From the IMG/VR virus record IMGVR_UViG_3300046028_000212, positions 1-28,577 of that record: a stretch of DNA of 28,577 bases. One strand, given 5' to 3'. Shown piece after piece: positions 14,294-21,697 of the stretch. The notes below the pieces were generated by a model, which saw nothing but the letters and a program-made list of their open reading frames with translations, had not been told where the DNA came from and ran no database searches. The stretch comes from a virus. Numbering within the stretch: position 1 is the first letter of the stretch; each line of letters starts with the position of its first letter. Both the position numbers and the translations under genes were made by a program.

Positions 14294-14454
14294 GTTTTGG
14301 TGTCGCCCTTCGCAATTCGGTGGCCATTGGCCTAGCCGGTATTGTCACGCTGTTTTCAGGCACACGCGACAGTGGCGCGTCAGTAGGCAACCTTCTCACC
14401 GAGTCTGGCGACAATCTCGTCCAAGAGGACGGTGGACAAATTCTTTTGGAGTGA
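14290..14454 (+). CDS. 54-residue protein with 8-residue acidic repeats
   Basis: A complete 54-codon gene. The first half holds a moderately hydrophobic segment (VAIGLAGIVTLF) that could be a membrane helix or amphipathic anchor. The second half is a run of 8-residue repeats: LLTESGDN, LVQEDGGQ, ILLE. The same type of repeat appears in the gp10-like tail factor at about residues 411-430. Its ATG overlaps the upstream stop by ATGA, and the tailspike gene starts 5 nt after it. It may be a small virion or assembly protein; function unknown. Confidence 0.6.
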   Translation: MSFGVALRNSVAIGLAGIVTLFSGTRDSGASVGNLLTESGDNLVQEDGGQILLE

Positions 14455-14459
14455 CCTAA

Positions 14460-16307
14460 ATGGCCGTCAATCTTTCCGCGCTGGCTGGTGCCGGTCAACA
14501 GTTTTTTGACAACAACGGCGACCCATTGACTGGTGGCAAGTTGTATAGTTACGAAGCTGGAACAACTACGCCACAAGTTACATATACCAGTGTTAGTGGT
14601 GCAACGGCGCACACAAACCCAATTGTTTTAAATTCTGCTGGCCGTGTGGCAACAGGTGAAATTTGGTTGACGGCTGGTCAAAACTACAAGTTTGTGTTGA
14701 AAACGTCAGTTGACGTGACAATTGCAACTTGGGACAATATTACGGGCATTAACGGTACTGGTATTACATCAAACGCCGTCAATGTTGAATACGACCCACC
14801 GTTTACCGGGGCTGTAACAAATAACTATACGGTACAAGACAAACTGGCGCAGACTATCAGCGTCATGGATTTTGGAGCTGCGGGTGACGGAGTAACTGAC
14901 GACACGGCAGCATTTGCGGCGGCTGTTAGCTACATCGTCTCTCAAGGCGGTGGTACTTTGTACATGCCACACGCTCAATATCTTTTGAATGGCACTACGG
15001 GTGCTGATGGAATAGTCAACGGCATAGTTTTGCCATTCACGGGCGGTTCTGACACTGGGGCAACCGCAATAAGCGTTAACCTGATTGGCGCTGATCGTGA
15101 CACTACACTCTTGGCTGGCACGAACAATATGATCGTGGTCAGATGCTCGACTAGCTACTCGGAAATTGGCAGTTTTCAAATTCTTGCAAACAGTAAGACT
15201 GGGGTTCAGGGCATTGCGTTGATTCCTGAAAACACCACAACTCCCAATTTAAATTCTCAACAGTCGTTCAACACCGTGCGTGACTTCTACATCAGCGCGT
15301 GTGCTGAAGGTGTTGTTTTGCAATGCGGTGGCAATGGTGGGGCGTACTACAACCAAATCGGCCCCGGTCATGTTCACGGAAGTAGTTTAAGCGGCACCCG
15401 TGGTGTGTGGCTGAAATCTGGCGTAGGCACCGGAACCCCTAGCAACGCAAACCGGAATCACTTCATCAGCGTTCGAGTGGGGTTTGCCAACACTGGTTTT
15501 GAAGTGGAGTCAGGCGATACCAACAGATTTACGGGTTGTGCGGTAGAGGGTATTCTGGCAGGCACAAGTCCGAACGCAACTCCAACTGGCGTGAAAGTGT
15601 TGGCTGTCGATCTTAATGGTCGAGGCAATCAAGGCTGCACATTTTTTGGCTTTGTAGCCGAATCATGTACCAGAGATGCCGAAATCCTTGACCCGCGCAC
15701 ATCGTTTTTTGGGTTTGTTCTTGACGCATCAAAAACAATTCTTGCCGCTGATTTTGTTTCTGGACAAAACGGCACAATGATTGGGTCTTACGATGTAACA
15801 GTTTTCCCCAACATTTATGCTGGTACTCTTGAATACGGCAGTCAACTGCCTGCCGGAATCGGTGCTTATGAGTTTGGTTCTAACCGAACAAACTTGGAGT
15901 ATTTTGATAAAGGTTACAAATACAAATCCTTTGCACTATCAACATCAAATGTCACAGGTGTAAATTCAATTGGCGAGTCAAAAAGTTATTACACAAAACT
16001 CGCCAACATGGTGGATTGGTCATTCAGATTTGACTTCAACCCCACATCGTCAAGTGTTGTGCTAACCATCCCGTTGCCTGTTACTGCGTTTTTGCAAGCA
16101 TACGCAACACTTAACACAATCAACCCGTTTACATTTTTGGTTCGGTTGAGCGCAGGCGCATCGGAAGTTGTCGGGTTTGCAGAAGTAAATTGGGAATCTC
16201 CTGCGGGTACGTTCTTGAAAATTCGATTGCCTGCGGGAACAACGTGGGATACGTCTGCGGGTAACAACAACCGCATTGATTGTGCAATTCGCTATCGTGC
16301 TGCATAA
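14460..16307 (+). CDS. tailspike / tail fibre protein with pectate-lyase-like beta-helix
   Basis: A 615-residue receptor-binding protein. The N-terminal 100 residues are a widely shared phage head- or tail-binding domain: FFDNNGDPLTGGKLYSYEAGTT, then IVLNSAGRVATGEIWL and YKFVLKTS. From about residue 133 the ISVMDFGAAGDGVTDDTAAF phrase marks the start of a pectate-lyase-type (Pectate_lyase_3) right-handed beta-helix, the fold of P22 tailspike and other spikes that bind or cut surface polysaccharide. The C-terminal 120 residues (from KSYYTKLANMVDWSF) look like a separate beta-sandwich, probably for trimer formation or binding. Whether it is enzymatic is unknown. It uses more A/T than the neighbouring structural genes, which fits exchange of host-range genes. 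Confidence 0.82.
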   Translation: MAVNLSALAGAGQQFFDNNGDPLTGGKLYSYEAGTTTPQVTYTSVSGATAHTNPIVLNSAGRVATGEIWLTAGQNYKFVLKTSVDVTIATWDNITGINGTGITSNAVNVEYDPPFTGAVTNNYTVQDKLAQTISVMDFGAAGDGVTDDTAAFAAAVSYIVSQGGGTLYMPHAQYLLNGTTGADGIVNGIVLPFTGGSDTGATAISVNLIGADRDTTLLAGTNNMIVVRCSTSYSEIGSFQILANSKTGVQGIALIPENTTTPNLNSQQSFNTVRDFYISACAEGVVLQCGGNGGAYYNQIGPGHVHGSSLSGTRGVWLKSGVGTGTPSNANRNHFISVRVGFANTGFEVESGDTNRFTGCAVEGILAGTSPNATPTGVKVLAVDLNGRGNQGCTFFGFVAESCTRDAEILDPRTSFFGFVLDASKTILAADFVSGQNGTMIGSYDVTVFPNIYAGTLEYGSQLPAGIGAYEFGSNRTNLEYFDKGYKYKSFALSTSNVTGVNSIGESKSYYTKLANMVDWSFRFDFNPTSSSVVLTIPLPVTAFLQAYATLNTINPFTFLVRLSAGASEVVGFAEVNWESPAGTFLKIRLPAGTTWDTSAGNNNRIDCAIRYRAA

Positions 16308-16336
16308 CAACAGCAATTTAACAAAGGAAAATTGAC

Positions 16337-17083
16337 ATGGCCGATTTAAAAATTTCCCAACTTTCTTCAGCAACACTCCCACTTGCAGGGACTGAAGTTT
16401 TACCAATTGTTCAATCTGGTGCTACAACAAAAGTACCCACAGACGATCTGACGGTTAGAAACATCAGATCAAACGCCAGTACAGGTATTTTGCAAATGAC
16501 TGGGCCTGCTGCTGGTAGCACTCGGGTCATGACTGTACCGAATGCCAATTTCACTGCTGCAAGAACCGATGCTGCGCAAACTTTTACAGGTACGCAAAGT
16601 TTTGGAACAATGGACACAACTGGCTTGCGAACCAGCACGTCAAACGGAACTATTTTGACGTTTGCCGGGTATTTGGGCTTGGTTCCTGCAAATGGAAATA
16701 CTAAAACTCTTACCATTACATTCGATAGTGCGCTAGGTACAAATTCTGATGCGCAGATGTTAGTTGATACAACTCTGTTTGGCGATTACAACAATTGGGA
16801 CGCTCGTGGCGTAAAACAAATAGTTTCTACTTTTACAATTCCTGCCGCCAAAACAACAATTACAAATACAGGTGATGTAACAGGGGTATCAACGGCTACG
16901 GGAATCGGCGGCGTTGGTGTGTTTACTCGAACTGGTGCAACTTCATCTACCTCGGCAATGACCGTTGTGTACACATTTAACGCTGCAAGCGCAACAGGCT
17001 CTTATATTGCGTATAGAGTATCTGTTGTTTTAAATTGTGTAACAGCAGCAGACTCGCGTAAATTCACATTGTCTTGGTCATAA
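16337..17083 (+). CDS. second tail fibre-like protein, 248 aa
   Basis: A 248-residue beta-rich protein. The start ADLKISQLSSATLPLAGTEVLPIVQSGATTKVPTDDL is the recurrent N-terminal anchor found on many phage tail fibre proteins, and ARTDAAQTFTGTQ is a common connector before a variable end domain. The last 120 residues form a Thr/Val-rich sandwich likely to bind a surface ligand. AAAGGAAAAT precedes the ATG. It directly follows the tailspike and shares its A/T-leaning composition, so the two are likely exchanged together. Confidence 0.75.
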   Translation: MADLKISQLSSATLPLAGTEVLPIVQSGATTKVPTDDLTVRNIRSNASTGILQMTGPAAGSTRVMTVPNANFTAARTDAAQTFTGTQSFGTMDTTGLRTSTSNGTILTFAGYLGLVPANGNTKTLTITFDSALGTNSDAQMLVDTTLFGDYNNWDARGVKQIVSTFTIPAAKTTITNTGDVTGVSTATGIGGVGVFTRTGATSSTSAMTVVYTFNAASATGSYIAYRVSVVLNCVTAADSRKFTLSWS

Positions 17084-17096
17084 TAGGAGTTAAATC

Positions 17097-17414
17097 ATGG
17101 AATTTTCAATCAAACCCACGAAGCTGCATTTTGAAACAATCAGTAATCTACCAAAAGTTGTTCGCAAGGTGGAGTATTCGATCATTGCGGTGGACGGTGC
17201 AGACAAAGTTCAATCCGAACATACAGCACACGTAGGCGCTTTAGACACATCGAAATTCATCAAGTTTGATGATTTGACTGAAGCCGCCGTAATCGGATGG
17301 ATCAAGGATGGCATTGGCGATTACTATGGCGTTCTGTGCAATCACCTATCCGATCAAATCCAAGAAATGAAAACCAATACGAATGGTTCAGAAACCCCTC
17401 CTTGGCTGTCTTAA
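17097..17414 (+). CDS. hypothetical protein, 105 aa
   Basis: A 105-residue acidic protein: beta strands at the start (KVVRKVEYSIIAVDGADKVQSEHTAHVGALD), then a helical part with FDDLTEAAVIGWIKDGIGDYYGVLCNHLSDQI. The FxxLTExxVIxWI pattern followed by a helix is common in small phage proteins next to fibre genes (possibly DUF7936-like; recalled, not searched). AGGAG precedes the start. It could be a fibre chaperone, by position only. Confidence 0.65.
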   Translation: MEFSIKPTKLHFETISNLPKVVRKVEYSIIAVDGADKVQSEHTAHVGALDTSKFIKFDDLTEAAVIGWIKDGIGDYYGVLCNHLSDQIQEMKTNTNGSETPPWLS

Positions 17415-17467
17415 CAAGCGTCTTCTTAGCGCATAATCTAGGAACTGTATCGGCCCAGTAGACCGAG

Positions 17468-17481
17468 GAATCCAAGGATTC
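17468..17481. promoter_or_regulatory. inverted repeat overlapping the scaffold gene ribosome binding site
   Basis: GAATCC (17468-17473) and GGATTC (17476-17481) are perfect inverted repeats 2 nt apart. The right half contains the AAGGA ribosome binding site of the scaffold gene (ATG 17489). On mRNA it could fold with a 4-nt loop and hide that site; on DNA it could be an operator. Confidence 0.4.
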
Positions 17482-17488
17482 ATAAAAA

Positions 17489-18265
17489 ATGACTCAAGAA
17501 GTCCAAGCCCTAGCGGAAGTAGACTCCGCGCCAACCACGGATGTGACGGCCACACCTGAAGTTGTTGAAAGTACGCCGGAAGTAGCTGAAACACAGCCAA
17601 GCAAGACATTCTCGCAAGAGGAACTTGATGCTGCTATTGGCAAACGCCTCGCAAGAGAGCAACGTAAGTGGGAAAGAGAACAAGCAAATCGGTCTGCGGA
17701 AACGCAAATCGTGAGAGCTGCACCAACTGCATCCGTTGATCAATTTGAAAGCCCTGAGCATTATGCGGAAGCATTGGCTTACCAAAAGGCAGAAGAATTG
17801 ATCGCCAAACGTGAAGCGGCCAAGCAGCAATCGGCTGTTCTTGAGAGTTATCACGATCGTGAAGAAGAAGCTCGGACTAAGTACGACGACTTTGAACAAG
17901 TCGCCTACAACCCCAAGCTACCAATCACAAACGTGATGGCAGAAACGATCCAGTCTTCGGACGTTGGGCCAGAGTTAGCGTACTATCTCGGCTCTAATCC
18001 AAAAGAAGCAGATCGCATCTCACGCATGTCGCCATTGAGCCAGGCGAAGGAAATTGGGAAAATTGAAGCCAAATTGGTTTCTTCGCCCCCAGTTAAGAGA
18101 ACAACATCTGCGCCAGCGCCGATTTCTCTTGTCACCGCACGCTCCAATGGAGTGTCGGCTTATGACACTACTGATCCACGGTCTACCAAGTCCATGAACG
18201 CATCAGAGTGGATTGAGGCCGAGCGCAAACGACAAGTGAAGAAGTGGGAAGCGCAGAACCGCTAA
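17489..18265 (+). CDS. scaffolding protein
   Basis: A 258-residue highly charged, mostly helical protein between the portal/fibre block and the coat gene, the usual place and make-up of a P22 gp8-like scaffold. The N-terminus is a disordered Thr/Glu/Pro segment; the middle (LDAAIGKRLAREQRKWEREQANRSAE, AYQKAEELIAKREAAKQQ) is coiled-coil-like; the C-terminus (ASEWIEAERKRQVKKWEAQNR) is a short basic helix of the type that binds coat protein in P22. It would guide coat assembly and then leave the shell. No similarity to a protease is seen. Confidence 0.82.
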   Translation: MTQEVQALAEVDSAPTTDVTATPEVVESTPEVAETQPSKTFSQEELDAAIGKRLAREQRKWEREQANRSAETQIVRAAPTASVDQFESPEHYAEALAYQKAEELIAKREAAKQQSAVLESYHDREEEARTKYDDFEQVAYNPKLPITNVMAETIQSSDVGPELAYYLGSNPKEADRISRMSPLSQAKEIGKIEAKLVSSPPVKRTTSAPAPISLVTARSNGVSAYDTTDPRSTKSMNASEWIEAERKRQVKKWEAQNR

Positions 18266-18294
18266 AACTTTGACTTTTTTAAAAGGAATTTATC

Positions 18295-19497
18295 ATGAGT
18301 AATTCAATCCTAACGATTGACATGATCACACGTAAGTCTCTCGAAATCCTCGAGAACAACCTTGTGATCACCCGTAACGTGAACCGCCAGTATGACGACA
18401 GCTTCGCTGTTGAAGGTGCTAAGATCGGTTCAACCCTGCGTATCCGTTTACCTGACCGCGCTCTGGTAACTGACGGCGCCGCCTTGCAAGTGCAAGACGA
18501 CAACGAGCAGTTCACCACTTTGACCGTTGCCAGCCAAAAGCACATCGGTGTCAACTTCACATCTGCTGAATTGACCATGCAATTGGATGACTTCGCAGAG
18601 CGTGTGTTAAAGCCTCGTATCAGCCAGTTGGCATCTTCCATTGATGCTGATGTGGCCAATGCGTACAAATCAATCGGTAACACCGTTGGTACTCCTGGCA
18701 CCACTCCTTCTACTTCTTTGGTCTTGCTCCAAGCCCAGCAGAAGCTGAACGAAAACGCAGCTGTGATGTCACCACGTTACGCTACCGTAAACCCTGCTGC
18801 TAACGCTGGCTTGGTTGAAGGCATGAAAGGTCTGTTTAATCCTACAGACACTATCAGCAAGCAATTCAAGAACGGCATGATGGGCACTGGCGTGTTGGGC
18901 TTTGACGAGATCAACATGTCTCAGTCTATCAAGCAACACACCACTGGCTCACGTGTTGCTACTGGCAATTCTGTGACTACTACTGTGTCTACTCAAGGCG
19001 CTACCAGCATTGCTTTGACCGTTGGCTCTGGCTTGACAGTTAAAGCCGGTGACGTGTTCACTGTTGCTGATTGCTTTGCTGTGAACCCACAAACCCGTGA
19101 ATCCACTGGTTCGTTGTTCCAGTTCGTAGCTTTGGCCGATGCCACTGCCGTTGGCACTGACATCACTGTGACTGTTGCTGCTATCTACACCGCCGCCAAT
19201 GCTTTGGCTACTGTTGACAGCTTCCCTACCGCTGCTAAAGCAGTCGTGTTTGTGGGTGCTGCATCTACTCAGTACGCTCAAAACTTGGTCTATCACAAGG
19301 ACGCCATCACCTTCGCCACTGCTGACTTGCTGTTGCCCCAAGGTGTTGACATGGCTGCCCGCGCAGTTCACAACGGTATTTCTTTGCGTATCGTGCGCCA
19401 GTACGATATTAACAATGACCGTATGCCTTGCCGTATTGACGTTTTGTACGGTTTCAGCACAATTCGTCCACAAATGGGCTGCCGCATCTGGGGCTAA
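18295..19497 (+). CDS. major capsid protein (P22 coat-like)
   Basis: A 400-residue coat protein of the P22 gp5 family. The N-terminus (ITRKSLEILENNLVITRNVNRQYDDSF) and the segment GSTLRIRLPDRALVTDGA match the N-arm and E-loop of that family, and VLKPRISQLASSIDADVANAYKS forms the long spine helix. The length is close to P22 coat (430 aa). The middle contains a beta-rich insert (about residues 225-330), where P22 has its I-domain. AAAAGGAA precedes the ATG. Immediately after the stop there is a hairpin terminator. Highest expected expression in the window; the coding sequence has many frequent-looking GCT, ACT and CGT codons. Confidence 0.93.
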   Translation: MSNSILTIDMITRKSLEILENNLVITRNVNRQYDDSFAVEGAKIGSTLRIRLPDRALVTDGAALQVQDDNEQFTTLTVASQKHIGVNFTSAELTMQLDDFAERVLKPRISQLASSIDADVANAYKSIGNTVGTPGTTPSTSLVLLQAQQKLNENAAVMSPRYATVNPAANAGLVEGMKGLFNPTDTISKQFKNGMMGTGVLGFDEINMSQSIKQHTTGSRVATGNSVTTTVSTQGATSIALTVGSGLTVKAGDVFTVADCFAVNPQTRESTGSLFQFVALADATAVGTDITVTVAAIYTAANALATVDSFPTAAKAVVFVGAASTQYAQNLVYHKDAITFATADLLLPQGVDMAARAVHNGISLRIVRQYDINNDRMPCRIDVLYGFSTIRPQMGCRIWG

Positions 19498-19504
19498 TCT
19501 GATT

Positions 19505-19521
19505 GGGGCTTCGGCCCCTTT
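19505..19521 (+). terminator. stem-loop terminator after the coat gene
   Basis: GGGGC (19505-19509), tetraloop TTCG, GCCCC (19514-19518), then TTTCGTCTT. Short GC-rich stem with a stable UUCG loop but a modest U tail, so it may let part of the transcription through to the next genes. Confidence 0.75.
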
Positions 19522-19550
19522 CGTCTTAACATCTTTTTAAGGAAATTATC

Positions 19551-19961
19551 ATGGCATTACCTAATGGCGCAGGCGGTTACCAACTTGGTGACGGCAATCT
19601 TAACGAAGTCACGCTGGGCTACGGCCCAACTCCCGCAACCTATACAGCTAACGCAACTGTTGCTTTGACAGTTGCTGATCTGGAAGGCGGCATCATTCTG
19701 TACACGCAAACCAATGCCAACAACCTTCAGCTTCCGCTAGTGGCTGGTGTGGGTGGTGTAGATGATCGCATCAGCAGCGCTAAAGTTGGCAGCACTTTTG
19801 ACTTTGTTGTTATGTCCACCAGCACTGGTGTGGGCACTGTAACTGTCAACACTGGCTGGACTTTGGTTGGCTCTGGCGCAACTCCTGCATCCGGCGTTGG
19901 CGCTATTTTCCGTGCTCGCAAGAGTTCTGAAGGCGCTTGGTCTGTGTACCGCATTGCGTAA
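19551..19961 (+). CDS. putative capsid decoration protein, 136 aa
   Basis: A 136-residue beta-rich protein of Gly, Ala, Thr and Val, isolated between two terminators right after the coat gene. The pattern (NLNEVTLGYGPTPATYTANATVALTVADLEGG followed by LQLPLVAGVGGVDDRI and TGWTLVGSGATPASGVGAIFRARK) is the text of small phage virion proteins with a jelly-roll or immunoglobulin-like fold, probably on the outside of the capsid. AAGGAAAT precedes the start. The role is inferred from place and composition. Confidence 0.65.
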   Translation: MALPNGAGGYQLGDGNLNEVTLGYGPTPATYTANATVALTVADLEGGIILYTQTNANNLQLPLVAGVGGVDDRISSAKVGSTFDFVVMSTSTGVGTVTVNTGWTLVGSGATPASGVGAIFRARKSSEGAWSVYRIA

Positions 19962-19968
19962 GCATCAA

Positions 19969-19993
19969 GCCCCGCTTCGGCGGGGCATTTTTT
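19969..19993 (+). terminator. strong intrinsic terminator after the decoration-like gene
   Basis: GCCCCGC (19969-19975), TTCG loop, GCGGGGC (19980-19986), then A and six T residues (19988-19993). It has all the parts of an efficient Rho-independent terminator. Confidence 0.9.
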
Positions 19994-20023
19994 CCCTTTT
20001 GGAATTAATAAAGGAATTTAATC

Positions 20024-20635
20024 ATGGCAAATACTAAAGCTGTTGGCGTTGCATTCGCTGACCCTGAATTTGATTCGGTACAAGTTGGCTCGTCTAACGC
20101 TCCTATTGCTCTTACATCTTCTGGTGTGTTGAACGGTTCTTACGCTACAACGAGCGCGGCCAGTGGTGATACTCGCTTGTCTTACAACAAGTTGACCTTC
20201 ACAAGCACAGGCTCTGGTGAAACGCTTCGTGCGTTCTCCGTAGTAACTGGCACTGCAGCTGCAACTGCTGGCACTATCAACGGCGCTCACATTTCTTTGA
20301 GTGTTGACGGCTCTGCTGCCACTATTTCTGGTGCGGCTAACGCTATTCGTGCTACTTTGGGCGGCAGTGATGCAACCCCTGGCGGTACTTTGGCTGTTAT
20401 CCAATTGGACACTGCCTACACAGTTAACGCTTCTTTACCTGCTACAGCCTCGTTTATTCGTGTGTCTGACAGCGGTTCAAACACAGGTGAAATTCCTTTG
20501 TTGATGAATATTGAAACTGCTCCCGCTGCCACAATTGCACCCGCTGCAACCAGCGTAACTACTGTGTCTAAAGCAATCAAAGTGATGATTGGCGGCACTG
20601 TGTATTACGTCCCTGCTTACGCTTCATTTGCATAA
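20024..20635 (+). CDS. virion structural protein, 203 aa
   Basis: A 203-residue Ala/Thr/Ser/Gly-rich beta protein, probably on the capsid. The alternating strands and turns (ALTSSGVLNGSYATTSAASG, GETLRAFSVVTGTAA, TINGAHISLSVDGSAATISGA, IKVMIGGTVYYVPAYASF) resemble phage head-fibre or decoration proteins. AAGGAATTT precedes the ATG. It begins the block after the strong terminator, so either a promoter I could not identify or read-through must serve the genes after it. No family is recognised. Confidence 0.65.
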   Translation: MANTKAVGVAFADPEFDSVQVGSSNAPIALTSSGVLNGSYATTSAASGDTRLSYNKLTFTSTGSGETLRAFSVVTGTAAATAGTINGAHISLSVDGSAATISGAANAIRATLGGSDATPGGTLAVIQLDTAYTVNASLPATASFIRVSDSGSNTGEIPLLMNIETAPAATIAPAATSVTTVSKAIKVMIGGTVYYVPAYASFA

Positions 20636-20796
20636 TGCAGATCACCAAGGAATTCTTGGTTTGCGAGATCGAGGAACTTGAGCGTGAAGCAGAAAAGGCT
20701 CGTACTTTTTTAATTCAAGCCCAGTCCACGATCTCCGCATATCGGATGTTAATAGCCCGTATTGAAGCACCCGAACCCACGCCTTTGGAGGAATAA
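20635..20796 (+). CDS. small coiled-coil protein, 53 aa
   Basis: A complete 53-codon gene overlapping both neighbours by TAATG. The protein is one long charged helix (TKEFLVCEIEELEREAEKA, then QAQSTISAYRMLIARIE) ending in PEPTPLEE. Heptad-like spacing of Leu/Ile suggests a coiled coil, common in tiny phage proteins between coat and tail genes. Function unknown. Confidence 0.68.
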   Translation: MQITKEFLVCEIEELEREAEKARTFLIQAQSTISAYRMLIARIEAPEPTPLEE

Positions 20797-20981
20797 TGGC
20801 CGTCATTTATCTCACACACCCTGTTCATGGCGCTAAAGTAGCGACTATGGATATTGAAGCAGAAGTTGATGAAAAAAATGGCTGGACTCGCTATAATTCA
20901 GACACGTCTTCTGAACTTGAAGCGGCTCCTGTGAACGTGCTGGAAGTTAAACGCCGTAGAAAAACCACAACTGAGGTTTAA
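20796..20981 (+). CDS. hypothetical small phage protein, 61 aa
   Basis: A 61-residue protein starting AVIYLTHPVHGAKVATMDIEAEVDEKNGWTRYN and ending in the basic KRRRKTTTEV. The HPxHGxKVA and EKNGWxRY phrases recur in small phage proteins located before the head-completion gene. The GGAGG before its ATG lies at the end of the upstream gene. Function not known; a structural or linking role is possible. Confidence 0.7.
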   Translation: MAVIYLTHPVHGAKVATMDIEAEVDEKNGWTRYNSDTSSELEAAPVNVLEVKRRRKTTTEV

Positions 20982-20983
20982 GC

Positions 20984-21697
20984 ATGACAACGTACACCGC
21001 TGGCGAACAAATCAATCGGGCGCTTCGGCTCCTTGGCGTGCTTGCTGAAGGTGAAACGCCCTCTGCATCGGTTTCTCAAGACGCTTTGATGGCGTTTAAT
21101 CAAATGATCGACAGCTGGAACACAGAGCGTTTGGCTGTGTTTTCTACGCAAGATCAAATCTTTACATGGCCTGCAAGTTTTATTAGCCGCACGCTTGGCC
21201 CGTCTGGTGACTTCGTTGGCCTGCGCCCCATTTTGCTTGATGATGCTACATACTTTAAAGCGGCCAACAATGTGTCGTATGGCATTAAGATGATTAACCA
21301 ACAGCAGTACAACGGTATTGCTGTTAAGACCGTAACGTCCACTTACCCACAAGTTATGTGGGTCAACATGACGTTTCCTAACATTGAGATATACCTTTAC
21401 CCAAGACCTACGCAAGACTTAGAGTTTCACTTTGTGTCGGTTCAAGAACTAACGCGGCCTGCTGATTTGTCTACCGTAATGTATTACCCACCAGGCTATC
21501 TGCGTGCGTTTACATACAACTTGGCCATGGAGTTTGCTCCCGAGTTTGGCGTTGAGCCAAGCCAACAAGTGCAGCGCATTGCCATGACTTCTAAACGTGA
21601 CTTGAAACGCATCAACAACCCTGATGATGTGATGGCACTGCCTTACGCATTGGTGGCCAACCGCCAACGCTTCAACATCTATGCCGGTAACTATTGA
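20984..21697 (+). CDS. head completion / tail accessory protein (P22 gp4-like)
   Basis: A 237-residue protein of the P22 gp4 (packaged DNA stabilisation, tail accessory) family. The start AGEQINRALRLLGVLAEGE..SVSQDALMAFNQMIDSWNTERL is the typical helical domain of this family, followed by IYLYPRPTQDLEFHFVS and YPPGYLRAFTYNLAMEFAPEFGVEPS. It would bind below the portal after packaging and make the link to the tail. It is 2 nt after the previous gene, and its stop overlaps the next ATG (TGATG). Confidence 0.85.
   Translation: MTTYTAGEQINRALRLLGVLAEGETPSASVSQDALMAFNQMIDSWNTERLAVFSTQDQIFTWPASFISRTLGPSGDFVGLRPILLDDATYFKAANNVSYGIKMINQQQYNGIAVKTVTSTYPQVMWVNMTFPNIEIYLYPRPTQDLEFHFVSVQELTRPADLSTVMYYPPGYLRAFTYNLAMEFAPEFGVEPSQQVQRIAMTSKRDLKRINNPDDVMALPYALVANRQRFNIYAGNY

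Noticed and set aside
14460-17083. Diversity-generating retroelement target in the fibre genes
   Set aside because: No reverse transcriptase gene and no template/variable repeat pair was seen in the window.
17402-17437. Promoter before the scaffold gene (TTAACA with CATAAT)
   Set aside because: The spacer is 15 nt and both boxes are poor; not distinguishable from background.
18949-19473. 174-codon leftward frame antisense to the coat gene
   Set aside because: Ser/Val/Asn-rich product that mirrors the repetitive codon use of the coat gene; no ribosome binding site or domain.
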